Assembly (NCBI GenBank): GCA_964429385.1
Contig: CAYSBR010000003.1
Span: 62,001-126,000, forward strand
Direction: 5' to 3'
Source: UBA2377 sp964429385
Lineage (GTDB): Bacteria; Verrucomicrobiota; Verrucomicrobiia; Opitutales; Opitutaceae
Length of the DNA: 64,000 nt
Within the stretch, counting starts at the first letter, position 1. The number at the start of each line of letters is the position of its first letter. Under the pieces are notes generated by a model. The model saw nothing but the letters and a program-made list of their open reading frames with translations. It ran no database searches and was not told where the DNA came from. Below are positions 17,662 to 25,887 of this stretch, one piece after another. Made by a program: the position numbers and the translations under genes.

Positions 17662-19899
17662 ATGATCGAAACCCCGCACTGGCATTTTGACATCGAGGTG
17701 AAACCGGCGGACTGGCGGTTTCCGGCCGACCAGCCCACCTGGATAGCCGGATGGTTGTGGTCGCCGCAGAATCGCCTGGCCACAGATCTGCGCTGCTGGA
17801 TCGATGGACGCCCTTTTCTCGCCGTCTGGGGCCTGCCCAAACCCGGGCTCGACGAACGCTTCCTGCATCGACCGGGGCCGCCCTACCTCGGATTCACCTG
17901 TCTCGTGCAGCCGCATGCGGGCGCCTCGATGCTGCGTCTCGACGTGCGCGACCAGACCGGCAGCTGGCAGGAGATTTTCCGCACCGCGATTCTCGTCGAA
18001 GCAGGAGCGCCCCCCTGCCCGCCTCCTCCGCGTCTCGCCGCACTGCTGCCGGCCCTGCTCAACCCGTTGTTGCGCCTCCAACGGCAGCGACCGGATGCGC
18101 CACCGGCTGCACTGGCCGACGAAACGGTTTCCTCCGCACTGGCCATTCCCCTGAACACCCTGCCCAACCCGCCGTTCCACGGCGCCTTGGAAGAACCCCG
18201 GGACACCGGATGGATTCGCTATGGCCGGCTCTCCATCACAGGGTGGCTGGCCCATCGCACGGCGAAAATCGCCCGCCTCACCGCGATGATTGATCCCCTG
18301 CAGGAAAACGCCCTGTTGCATGGCCTGCCCCGCACCGATGTGAATGAGGTTTTCGCCGACCTGCCAGGCCGGGAAACCTCCGCCTTTGTCGGTCATGTGG
18401 ACCTGCCCGCCGACACGACCGCGCCCGGGTTGCTCAAAATCTTCGCCGAACTGGATAACGGAGAGAAGCACCTTGCCTTCGCGCAGCGTTTTTTCCCCCA
18501 GGTGATCGCCGGTGCGGAAGCCGCCCTGCCCCATCGTTCATGGCTGACTTTCGCCCGCGCCGCCTGGGCTCTCGCCGGATCAGCCAGACGTCATGGACTG
18601 ACCCGCGGCCCGCTTGCCTCACTGGGCCCGGCCCTGAGTCAGGCGTGGGCCGGGTTTGCCGCTGAGGCACCGCTGCCTCCCGGCCGGTTGCGTCCGGCCA
18701 AAACCAGGTGGCGCCGGCAGGACACCGGCCGGCCGCTGCGCCTGCTGCTCATCACCCACAACCTCAATCTCGAAGGCGCCCCCTGGTTTGCCTGCGAACT
18801 CGCCCGCCATCTGGCTGCACAACCAGGAATATCCGTGCAGGTGGTATCCCCCCAGGAGGGGCCCCTGCGACCCCGTTTTGAAGAAGCCGGCGTGACGGTC
18901 ACCCTCTGCGAAGTGGCACCCGCGCTGGCGGCGCATTCATCCGACGGGTTTTACGCCGCACTCGACCGGGCAACCTCATCATTGCCATGGGCGGAAACCG
19001 ACCTCGTCATCGCCAACACTATGGTCTCGTTCTGGGCTGTGCACGCCGCCCGCCTGGCCGGCAAGCCCGCGCTGCTCTATGTGCATGAGAGCGCCGCGAT
19101 CCGTCGTTTTTTTGCCCCCTTACTCCACCCCGCGCTTTTCGCGGAAGTCGAAGCCGCCTTCCGCGAAGCCGCCCAAGTCGTCTTCACCGCGGACGCGTCG
19201 CGCCGCGTCTATGCTCCGCTCGATACCCGGGACAACTTCATCCTGCTGCCCAGCTGGGTGGATGCCAGCCGGGTGGAGGTCTTTGCCTCCGCCCACGACA
19301 AAGACACCCTCCGTCGTAAACACGCTCTCGACCCGGCCGCCACACTCGTCGTCAACATCGGCTCGCTGTGTGAACGCAAGGGCCAGCATATCTTCATCCA
19401 GGCGGCCGATCTTTTGAAGACGGAACTGGCATTCACCTATCCCGGCCGGAAAATCCAGTTCATCATGGTCGGAGCCCGGCCCGGCCTCTACCTCGAAACC
19501 CTGAAACAGGAAGTCTCCCGCCTGGGGCTGGGCGAGATTGTCCACTTTCTGCCGGAGAGCGGAGAGATCTTCGACTTTTACCAGCTGGCCGACATTTTCG
19601 CCTGCACGAGTTTCGAGGAATCCTTTCCGCGCGTCCTGCTCGAATCCGCCGCCTTTGCGCTGCCCATTGTGACCACCCAGGTGAACGGCATTCCTGAAAT
19701 GCTCGGGCCCAATGAAGCCTGGTTCACCCCGCCCGGAGATCGCTACCGGCTGGCGGAGGCCATCAAGCTCGCCCTGCAGGCCCATTTTGCGGGCGACCGC
19801 ACACGTCCCGCGCAGGCCCGCGCCACGGTTCTGCGCAAATACCATGAAACCCGATCACTTCCTCTGCATCTGGCGGTGATCCGCGCCGCCGCCCACTAA
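17662..19899 (+). CDS. Soluble GT4 glycosyltransferase with N-terminal modules A+B
   Basis: 745 residues from the ATG at 17662 (MIETPHWHFDIEV), chosen because paralogues begin at the same point; the frame stays open upstream to 17593. Module A (about 5-110) reads IAGWLWSPQNR, VWGLPKPGL and TGSWQE. Module B (about 170-290) reads PPFHGALEEP, ITGWLAH, GHVDLPAD and FAELDNGEKHL. The GT4 domain starts near 359 (LLLITHNLNLEGAPWF) and has VHESAAIRRFFAPLL, CERKGQH and E653-x7-E661 (EESFPRVLLE). In detail it is closer to the GT4 part of the protein at 4863 than to that at 8857. It is followed after 3 bases by a related but degenerate gene, so an operon with the next two genes is likely. Confidence 0.85.
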   Translation: MIETPHWHFDIEVKPADWRFPADQPTWIAGWLWSPQNRLATDLRCWIDGRPFLAVWGLPKPGLDERFLHRPGPPYLGFTCLVQPHAGASMLRLDVRDQTGSWQEIFRTAILVEAGAPPCPPPPRLAALLPALLNPLLRLQRQRPDAPPAALADETVSSALAIPLNTLPNPPFHGALEEPRDTGWIRYGRLSITGWLAHRTAKIARLTAMIDPLQENALLHGLPRTDVNEVFADLPGRETSAFVGHVDLPADTTAPGLLKIFAELDNGEKHLAFAQRFFPQVIAGAEAALPHRSWLTFARAAWALAGSARRHGLTRGPLASLGPALSQAWAGFAAEAPLPPGRLRPAKTRWRRQDTGRPLRLLLITHNLNLEGAPWFACELARHLAAQPGISVQVVSPQEGPLRPRFEEAGVTVTLCEVAPALAAHSSDGFYAALDRATSSLPWAETDLVIANTMVSFWAVHAARLAGKPALLYVHESAAIRRFFAPLLHPALFAEVEAAFREAAQVVFTADASRRVYAPLDTRDNFILLPSWVDASRVEVFASAHDKDTLRRKHALDPAATLVVNIGSLCERKGQHIFIQAADLLKTELAFTYPGRKIQFIMVGARPGLYLETLKQEVSRLGLGEIVHFLPESGEIFDFYQLADIFACTSFEESFPRVLLESAAFALPIVTTQVNGIPEMLGPNEAWFTPPGDRYRLAEAIKLALQAHFAGDRTRPAQARATVLRKYHETRSLPLHLAVIRAAAH

Positions 19900-19902
19900 T
19901 CC

Positions 19903-21840
19903 ATGCACGAATCCGCCATCTGCTTTCACCACATCGAATGGCCTCCGCCCGAAGGGCGGGTTGCCGGGCCGGTGCTCTGGCTCAAGGGCTGGCTCGTGGG
20001 CAAGGCCGATTACGCCTTTGTGGACGTGCGCGTGCGCCATGACACCAGGATCCATCTCGGTGTGCTCGGGTTTCCCCGCGCTGATCTGGCCCAGCATTTC
20101 CAGTCATCCCGGACTTGGCTGCCCGGCGGATTCGCCGTGGGGGTCCCGGTCGCCGACGGCCCCATCCACCTTTACGTCGAGGCAATGGACGAGCACGGCA
20201 ACTGGCACCCATTGTCGGCACTCGATCTCACGGTCGTCCCCGATGGCCAACCCGGTCCGCACAGCGAGGGCCAGATTGTGGAAATGCCCGGCGGCTCCTG
20301 GACCTGCCGTGGCGCCCACACCCCGTTCCGCGGTCATCTCGATGAACCAGCCGGCATGGCCGTGATCCCGGCAGGCCGCATGGCCTGCTCAGGCTGGTTG
20401 CTGCATGACACCCAAGCCATCCACCGCGTCCGCGCGACCACGGATACCATCCTTTACAACCGGCTTGAGGCCAATCTGGAGGATACCACCCTCGCGACCA
20501 AGCTGCCGGACCAGCCTGGCGCGGGTCAGGCGAGGCTGATGGGAGAAGTGGATGTACCTTCCACCCTCGCCTCGCCCGCCTGCCTGCGTGTGTATGCCGA
20601 AACGACAGATGGCTCGACGCACCTCTGCTTTGCCCGGCGCCTGACTCTCGAGCTCCCGGCGCCAGCCGCCCCCGAGCCGGCGGTAACGCCCCCGGCCTAT
20701 CCTCCACCCCGCCGGTTGACGCTCGCGGATTTTCCCTGTGGCCGGCCCCGCCGTCTGCTCATGAGCGTGCGCAGCCTCCAACCCTGTGACGCCACCTTGC
20801 GCGCCCTGGATCTCGCGCAACACCTGATCGCGGGCCACCGCTGGGCGGTGCGGCTGGTGGGAGCGGAGGACGGCCCTTTGCGCACCGACTTCCACGCCAT
20901 CGGAGTCGAGACTCTGATCGTTGATCCCCAAGCTGTGTTCACCGCTCCGACCGGACCCGCCCTCGAAAATGCGCTCGCCAGATTGGGGCGACAGATCTGG
21001 TGGAAGCACCTGGACGCCGTAGCGGTTTTCGATCCGCTCTGTTTTTGGGCCCAGATCCTCGCCACACGGCAGGGCCTGCCCACGCTTTTCGACTGTTCCC
21101 ACACCTCCCGAATCCAACCCGACACCTCCTCCGCCCCGGTCGTCGCGGCCGCAATGCACGCAGCCTGGAAAAGCAGCGCCCAGCTTTGCTTCAGTTCCCA
21201 TCTGGCTGCCAGCGCCCAAGCCGAACTGCTCCGGCCATACCCGGCCGAGGTCATTCCCTTTTGGTATTCACCCGGGTTGTCCAACGCCCCCGCTCCCGCG
21301 GAATCCCAACAGCTCATCCTCGCTCCACTGCGCAGCGTGGATTGGCTGGCGCGACACCATCCTGATATCGTCGCCGGACGGCGGTTCGTCCTTCCTGCGC
21401 TGGCGATGGGCCGCCGCCAACGCCTTGCCCAGGATGACGCCTCCTATCACCACCCTGGATTGATTCAGTCCGCTCCACATAAGACCGAACACCTCACGCT
21501 TTACCTGAATACGCCCGGGGAATCCGATCTCCTGCGCCCCTTGCTCGACGCCGTGGCCTGCGGAGTCCCCATCGTCACGACACGCACACCTCTCATCGCG
21601 GAATTTATCCCACCCGGGGACGCCGGTTTTGTCGCCCCCGGAAACCCGCTCGCCTGCGCCCATGCGGTACTTGCCCACGCCGCCGACGCCGGCCCGTTCC
21701 TCCGCCGGGCTGCCGCCGCCCAGGAGCACGCCCGGGCCGTGCTCGCCCCGGACGGGGCCATGACCCGCTGGCAGCAACTGCTCGAAAGCACCGTCGCAGC
21801 AGCCCGGGTTGACCTGCCACCGCATCCTTTATTGGCTTAG
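19903..21840 (+). CDS. Modules A+B fused to a degenerate GT4-like domain, probably non-catalytic
   Basis: 645 residues. Module A (about 10-110; FVDVRVRHDT, VLGFPRADL, GGFAVGVPV, HGNWHP) and module B (about 135-250; PFRGHLDEP, CSGWLLHD, LRVYAETTDGSTHL) are well kept. The C-terminal region from about 283 still aligns with GT4 relatives (EDGPLRTDFHAIGVE, ACGVPIVTT) but has lost the signature elements. HNLNxEGAP reads RSLQPCDAT, the HES segment is gone, and the RKGQH loop is absent. The E-x7-E pair reads ESDLLRPLLD, with one residue too many and Asp in place of the second Glu. It is about 95 residues shorter than its paralogues. The frame is intact, so it may be a partner or scaffold subunit rather than a pseudogene. 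It lies between two intact paralogues, 3 and 8 bases away. Confidence 0.7.
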   Translation: MHESAICFHHIEWPPPEGRVAGPVLWLKGWLVGKADYAFVDVRVRHDTRIHLGVLGFPRADLAQHFQSSRTWLPGGFAVGVPVADGPIHLYVEAMDEHGNWHPLSALDLTVVPDGQPGPHSEGQIVEMPGGSWTCRGAHTPFRGHLDEPAGMAVIPAGRMACSGWLLHDTQAIHRVRATTDTILYNRLEANLEDTTLATKLPDQPGAGQARLMGEVDVPSTLASPACLRVYAETTDGSTHLCFARRLTLELPAPAAPEPAVTPPAYPPPRRLTLADFPCGRPRRLLMSVRSLQPCDATLRALDLAQHLIAGHRWAVRLVGAEDGPLRTDFHAIGVETLIVDPQAVFTAPTGPALENALARLGRQIWWKHLDAVAVFDPLCFWAQILATRQGLPTLFDCSHTSRIQPDTSSAPVVAAAMHAAWKSSAQLCFSSHLAASAQAELLRPYPAEVIPFWYSPGLSNAPAPAESQQLILAPLRSVDWLARHHPDIVAGRRFVLPALAMGRRQRLAQDDASYHHPGLIQSAPHKTEHLTLYLNTPGESDLLRPLLDAVACGVPIVTTRTPLIAEFIPPGDAGFVAPGNPLACAHAVLAHAADAGPFLRRAAAAQEHARAVLAPDGAMTRWQQLLESTVAAARVDLPPHPLLA

Positions 21841-21848
21841 CTTTCAAC

Positions 21849-24800
21849 GTGAACGAAAACGACGCCTACCTTTTTGATGTGGAGCTGCCCTCCGAATGGG
21901 TTTTTCCTGGCAAACCAGTCTGGGTAAGCGGCTGGTTTCTCGCCAAGAACGGCGCGGTCTTCTCCGACATCCGGGCGGTGATCGACGGGATCCCGCACAT
22001 GGGTATTTTTGGCCTGCCCCGGCCCGAAATAGAAAAAAAGCACCGCGGATACACCGGCCTACCCCATGCCGGTTTCTCACTTTATCTCAAGCCCCCCCGG
22101 CGGGCCCGGCTGTTTCGGCTGGAAGTCCTTGATGCCGGCCATCAATGGGTGGAAATCTGGCGCCAGAAAATCAAAGTGCGGCACGGCGACAATACCATCG
22201 GCCGGTTCAACCTGGGATTGCTGTCCGACCAGATGCACCGTCTGCTGCAAGCCCGGCGGGTCGAGCCGGCTGCGGATCCCGTGGCACTCGCCCTGCCGCT
22301 TGTCCTGGAGGCCGCCGCCGTCCCCCTCGATACCCTGCCCAACCCGCCGTTCTTCGGCGCCCTGGAGAAACCCGAGCTGATCGGCGGCACGCAATTTGGC
22401 AAAGTCCGGGTGGAGGGCTGGCTCATCCATCTCGAGCAACGCATCACCCGGCTAACGGCGAGCACGCACCCGCTGGTTGAAAACGAACTCGACTATGGCA
22501 ACCGCCCCCGGCCCGAAGCCGCCGCACTCTTTCCTAATCACCCCTGCGCCGGGATATCCCAGTATTTCGGGATGCTTGATATTGACGAGACCGTGCCAGG
22601 ACCGGTGCTGATCAGGATGTTCGCCGAACTGGATGACGGCACGCGCCATCTCGTCTTTGCCCGGCGTTTTTATCCTCGATCCTGCAACATTTGGGAACGC
22701 CCCCTGCCGGTTTTCAACCGCCGCCTGTTTTTCTCCAGTGCCCGCGCCCTTTTCGCCGCCGCCAGACAGCGACGCATCCGCTGGCGGGATCCGCTCAAGA
22801 CCTGGCAGGCGTTCGCCACCGCCTACCGTAATTTCCGCCGGCTCGCACCGGAGCAGACCGCAGGCCGCCCGGAAAACCGGGAGCCCTATCAAACCTGGCG
22901 ACAAGCCGATCAGCTGACGCCGCAGCTGCGCAAAATCCTGCTAACCTCCGCAGCGCCGTTCATGGCCGACGGGCCCACCTTCACACTCCTGATTGATACG
23001 CGCGAATGCTCCGCCGGACAGCTCGCGGCTCTGGCCCAATCGCTGCGATCCCAGCTTTATCCGCGCTGGGAAGCCTGGTTTGTCGGCCCGGTAGCCGGAC
23101 CGATTGAAGACATCCGCTTCCATCACGCCCGCGCGCCGCGTCGCAAAGATCAGATACAAGCATTGAACACCGCCGCCCACCGGGCCAAGGGCACCCTGCT
23201 CACTTTGCTGCCGGGGCACTCGCAACTGTCACCCGATGCCCTGCTGGAGATCGCCGGTCAATTTGCCTCCCGACCCGGATTGCAGCTGGCCTACACCGAC
23301 GAAGACCGCATCAAGACCGACGGCACACACACCTCGCCCGACTTCAAGCCGGAATGGAGCCCCGCCTTCCTGCTCTCAGGACTTTTTCCCGGGCGGCTCA
23401 GTGTCGTGCGGCGCGACCGCTTCATCACCTTGGGTTCATTTCGTGAACATCTGGTGGACGCCGCATGGTATGACGTGCTGCTGAGGCTCGCGGATCAGCT
23501 TACCACCGATCAGGTCGCCCATGTGCCTCTGGTCTGCCATCATGGCTGGGCGGAAGCAAACACCACTCCCGATCTGGCCCACCCGGTTTACGAGGAGATG
23601 CGCAAGGCGCTGCAAGACGCCTTGCACAGACGCGGCTGGCCGGCCTCCGCCAGCCTGCCAGAGAGCGGCCACCATCGCCGCACCCCCTTCCAGCAAATCC
23701 GCTGGAACCCAGACTTGGTTGCCCGCCTGCCCGTCACCCTCGTCATCCCCACCCGGGATCGCTTGCACCTGCTGCAGGAATGCGTCGAACTCCTGGAAGA
23801 AACCGTGGATTGGCGCCACCACCGCCTCGTGATTGTGGACGACCATTCCCGCGATGAGGATGCCATACGCTACCTTGAGCGCATCCAAGCACGTACGGAC
23901 CTGCATTGCACGGTGGTGCGGCTGCCCGACCCCCACGCCCCCTTCAATTACTCACGTCTGGTCAACGCGGCGCTTCCCCATGTCACAACGCCGTTGATTG
24001 CGCACCTGAACAACGACGTCAACGCCCTTGAACGTGGCTGGCTTGAGGAAATGTCCGCCTGGTTCACCCAGGAGGACGTCGGTGTGGTCGGAACCAAGCT
24101 GCTCTATCCCGACAAAACCCTCAATCACACCGGCATCGTCATCGGACCGCATGGCGGCCTCGCCGACACCCTGTTTGCCAAGGAGGACGAGCGAAGCGTG
24201 GACCTCCGGTGGCACGCCGCCACCCGGGAAGTTTCCGCCGTGACCGGCGCCTGCCTGATGACCCGGACCGATCTCTACCGGACGCTGGGCGGCTTTGACG
24301 AAACGGCCTTCGGCGTCGCTTACAATGATGTGGATTATTGCCTGCGCGTGCGCGCCGCCGGCCGTCGTGTGCTTTACACGCCGCAGGCCAAGCTCATGCA
24401 CTGGGGTAGCGCCACCCGCGGGGTCACCTTCAACGAATCCGAGCACATCGCCTTCGTCCGTCGCTATCCCTCCTACCGCGACCCTTACTTCAGCCCATAT
24501 TGGGAACTGGCTGGCACACAGGTACGGTGCCATGCCTCCGTCGCCCCCCGCACCGGACGGGTCGGAAGCCTGCGAGTGCTGCTCCTGACCCACAATCTCA
24601 ACCTCGAAGGCGCACCGCTTTTCCTGCTCGAGTATGCGACCTGGCTCGTCCGGGAGGCCGGGTTCGGCATCGAGGTGATCACCGGCCAGGATGGTCCGCT
24701 GCGCACGGCGTTTGCCGACCTCGGCGCCGGGATCACCACGGTTGATTTCGCCACCATCATGGGGGCGGCCGACGAAGCCGCCTTCCAGCAAAGGGTGGCT

Positions 24801-25730
24801 GCGGCCGGCCGCCTCATCCAATGGGAGCAGATTGACCTGGTTGTGAACAACACCCTGGCCAGCTTCTGGGGGGTGCATCTGGCCCGCCAGGCCGGCAAGG
24901 CGTCGTTGATCTACATCCACGAAAGCACCTCCATTTTCCGGTTCTTCGAGAACAGCCTCGCCCTGCCACTCCACCCATTGGTGGGAAGCGCCCTGGCGAC
25001 CGCCACCCGCGCCCTTTTCCTCTGCGCCGCCACCCGTGCATATTATGAGGACTGCAACCGGCACGGCAACTTCCGCATCGTGCCAAGCTGGATCCGGGTC
25101 GATGACATCGACCGTTTCCGCGCAATCCATGATCGCGTGGCGCTGCGGCGCAAACATGGGCTGCGTGAGGATGAGATCATCGTGGCCAACATCGGCACGG
25201 TCTGCGAACGCAAGGGCCAGCACATTTTCATCCGTGCCATTGATCATTTCAACCGCCATGACCGGGGCACCCGGCCCGTGCGTTTCGTGATGGTGGGAGC
25301 CCGACCCGGCATCTATCTGGATCTGTTGCGTCGAGACATCGCCCGCCTCGGGCTGCAAAACGTCCTGCTCATCCCTGAAACCCGGGATGCGTTCGACTTC
25401 TTCGCCATGGCCGACCTGTTCGTATGCACCAGCTACGAAGAGTCTTTCCCCAGAGTTGTCCTGGAGGCCATGGCTTTCCGCACCCCCATCGTGAGTACCG
25501 ATGTGCACGGCATCGCTGATCTCATCGGCCAGCGTCAGGACGGCTACTTGGTAAAACCCGGGGATGTGACAGGGCTGGCCCGCATGATGCGCACCTGTCT
25601 CGCGAAGGAGCACAGCGGCAAGTCCCTCACACCCACCGCCTACTCCAAGGTCCTGCGTTTGCACGACGCCGCCAAGGTTCTCCCCTTGCACGTCGAAATC
25701 GCCCGCGATGCCTGGCTGGCCCACAAATAA
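21849..25730 (+). CDS. Soluble multidomain glycosyltransferase: modules A+B, degenerate GT2, GT2, GT4
   Basis: 1293 residues from a GTG at 21849, 8 bases after the previous stop; a paralogue of the protein at 4863. Module A (about 5-105; VSGWFLAKNG, IFGLPRPEI) and module B (about 160-280; PPFFGALEKP, VEGWLIHL, GMLDIDETV, FAELDDGTRHL) are present. The first GT2 domain (about 378-600) has lost its catalytic signatures: VPAYN is replaced by LIDTREC, the ADDAS segment by VGPVAG, and the metal-binding DHDD by LLPGHSQL near 453-460, although YTDED further on is kept. GT2 domain 2 (from about 628) is intact (VIPTRD, VVDDHS, LNNDVNAL), as is the GT4 domain (from about 910; LLTHNLNLEGAP, CERKGQH, E1198-x7-E1206). 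It therefore probably has two active sites, not three. Cytoplasmic. Confidence 0.85.
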   Translation: MNENDAYLFDVELPSEWVFPGKPVWVSGWFLAKNGAVFSDIRAVIDGIPHMGIFGLPRPEIEKKHRGYTGLPHAGFSLYLKPPRRARLFRLEVLDAGHQWVEIWRQKIKVRHGDNTIGRFNLGLLSDQMHRLLQARRVEPAADPVALALPLVLEAAAVPLDTLPNPPFFGALEKPELIGGTQFGKVRVEGWLIHLEQRITRLTASTHPLVENELDYGNRPRPEAAALFPNHPCAGISQYFGMLDIDETVPGPVLIRMFAELDDGTRHLVFARRFYPRSCNIWERPLPVFNRRLFFSSARALFAAARQRRIRWRDPLKTWQAFATAYRNFRRLAPEQTAGRPENREPYQTWRQADQLTPQLRKILLTSAAPFMADGPTFTLLIDTRECSAGQLAALAQSLRSQLYPRWEAWFVGPVAGPIEDIRFHHARAPRRKDQIQALNTAAHRAKGTLLTLLPGHSQLSPDALLEIAGQFASRPGLQLAYTDEDRIKTDGTHTSPDFKPEWSPAFLLSGLFPGRLSVVRRDRFITLGSFREHLVDAAWYDVLLRLADQLTTDQVAHVPLVCHHGWAEANTTPDLAHPVYEEMRKALQDALHRRGWPASASLPESGHHRRTPFQQIRWNPDLVARLPVTLVIPTRDRLHLLQECVELLEETVDWRHHRLVIVDDHSRDEDAIRYLERIQARTDLHCTVVRLPDPHAPFNYSRLVNAALPHVTTPLIAHLNNDVNALERGWLEEMSAWFTQEDVGVVGTKLLYPDKTLNHTGIVIGPHGGLADTLFAKEDERSVDLRWHAATREVSAVTGACLMTRTDLYRTLGGFDETAFGVAYNDVDYCLRVRAAGRRVLYTPQAKLMHWGSATRGVTFNESEHIAFVRRYPSYRDPYFSPYWELAGTQVRCHASVAPRTGRVGSLRVLLLTHNLNLEGAPLFLLEYATWLVREAGFGIEVITGQDGPLRTAFADLGAGITTVDFATIMGAADEAAFQQRVAAAGRLIQWEQIDLVVNNTLASFWGVHLARQAGKASLIYIHESTSIFRFFENSLALPLHPLVGSALATATRALFLCAATRAYYEDCNRHGNFRIVPSWIRVDDIDRFRAIHDRVALRRKHGLREDEIIVANIGTVCERKGQHIFIRAIDHFNRHDRGTRPVRFVMVGARPGIYLDLLRRDIARLGLQNVLLIPETRDAFDFFAMADLFVCTSYEESFPRVVLEAMAFRTPIVSTDVHGIADLIGQRQDGYLVKPGDVTGLARMMRTCLAKEHSGKSLTPTAYSKVLRLHDAAKVLPLHVEIARDAWLAHK

Positions 25731-25814
25731 AAGGCGCGGAGAATAGAGGAGCGGCACGCTTGGAGTGTCGTTCCTGTCGCTTGGACGGGGCAAAGTCGTT
25801 GTATGGCCGGCCAC

Positions 25815-25847
25815 TTGGCTCCGTCTTCGACATTGCCATGGAGCCAA
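25815..25847 (+). promoter_or_regulatory. Inverted repeat in the leader of the membrane gene at 25888
   Basis: TTGGCTCC (25815-25822) and GGAGCCAA (25840-25847) form an 8-base perfect stem with a 17-base loop. It lies 85 bases after the stop of the upstream gene and 40 bases before the next ATG. It could attenuate read-through or act as an operator. No T-run follows, so intrinsic termination is not supported. Confidence 0.35.
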
Positions 25848-25887
25848 CCTTTCACATCACAATCAGGCCGTTGCCAAAATAACCGGT

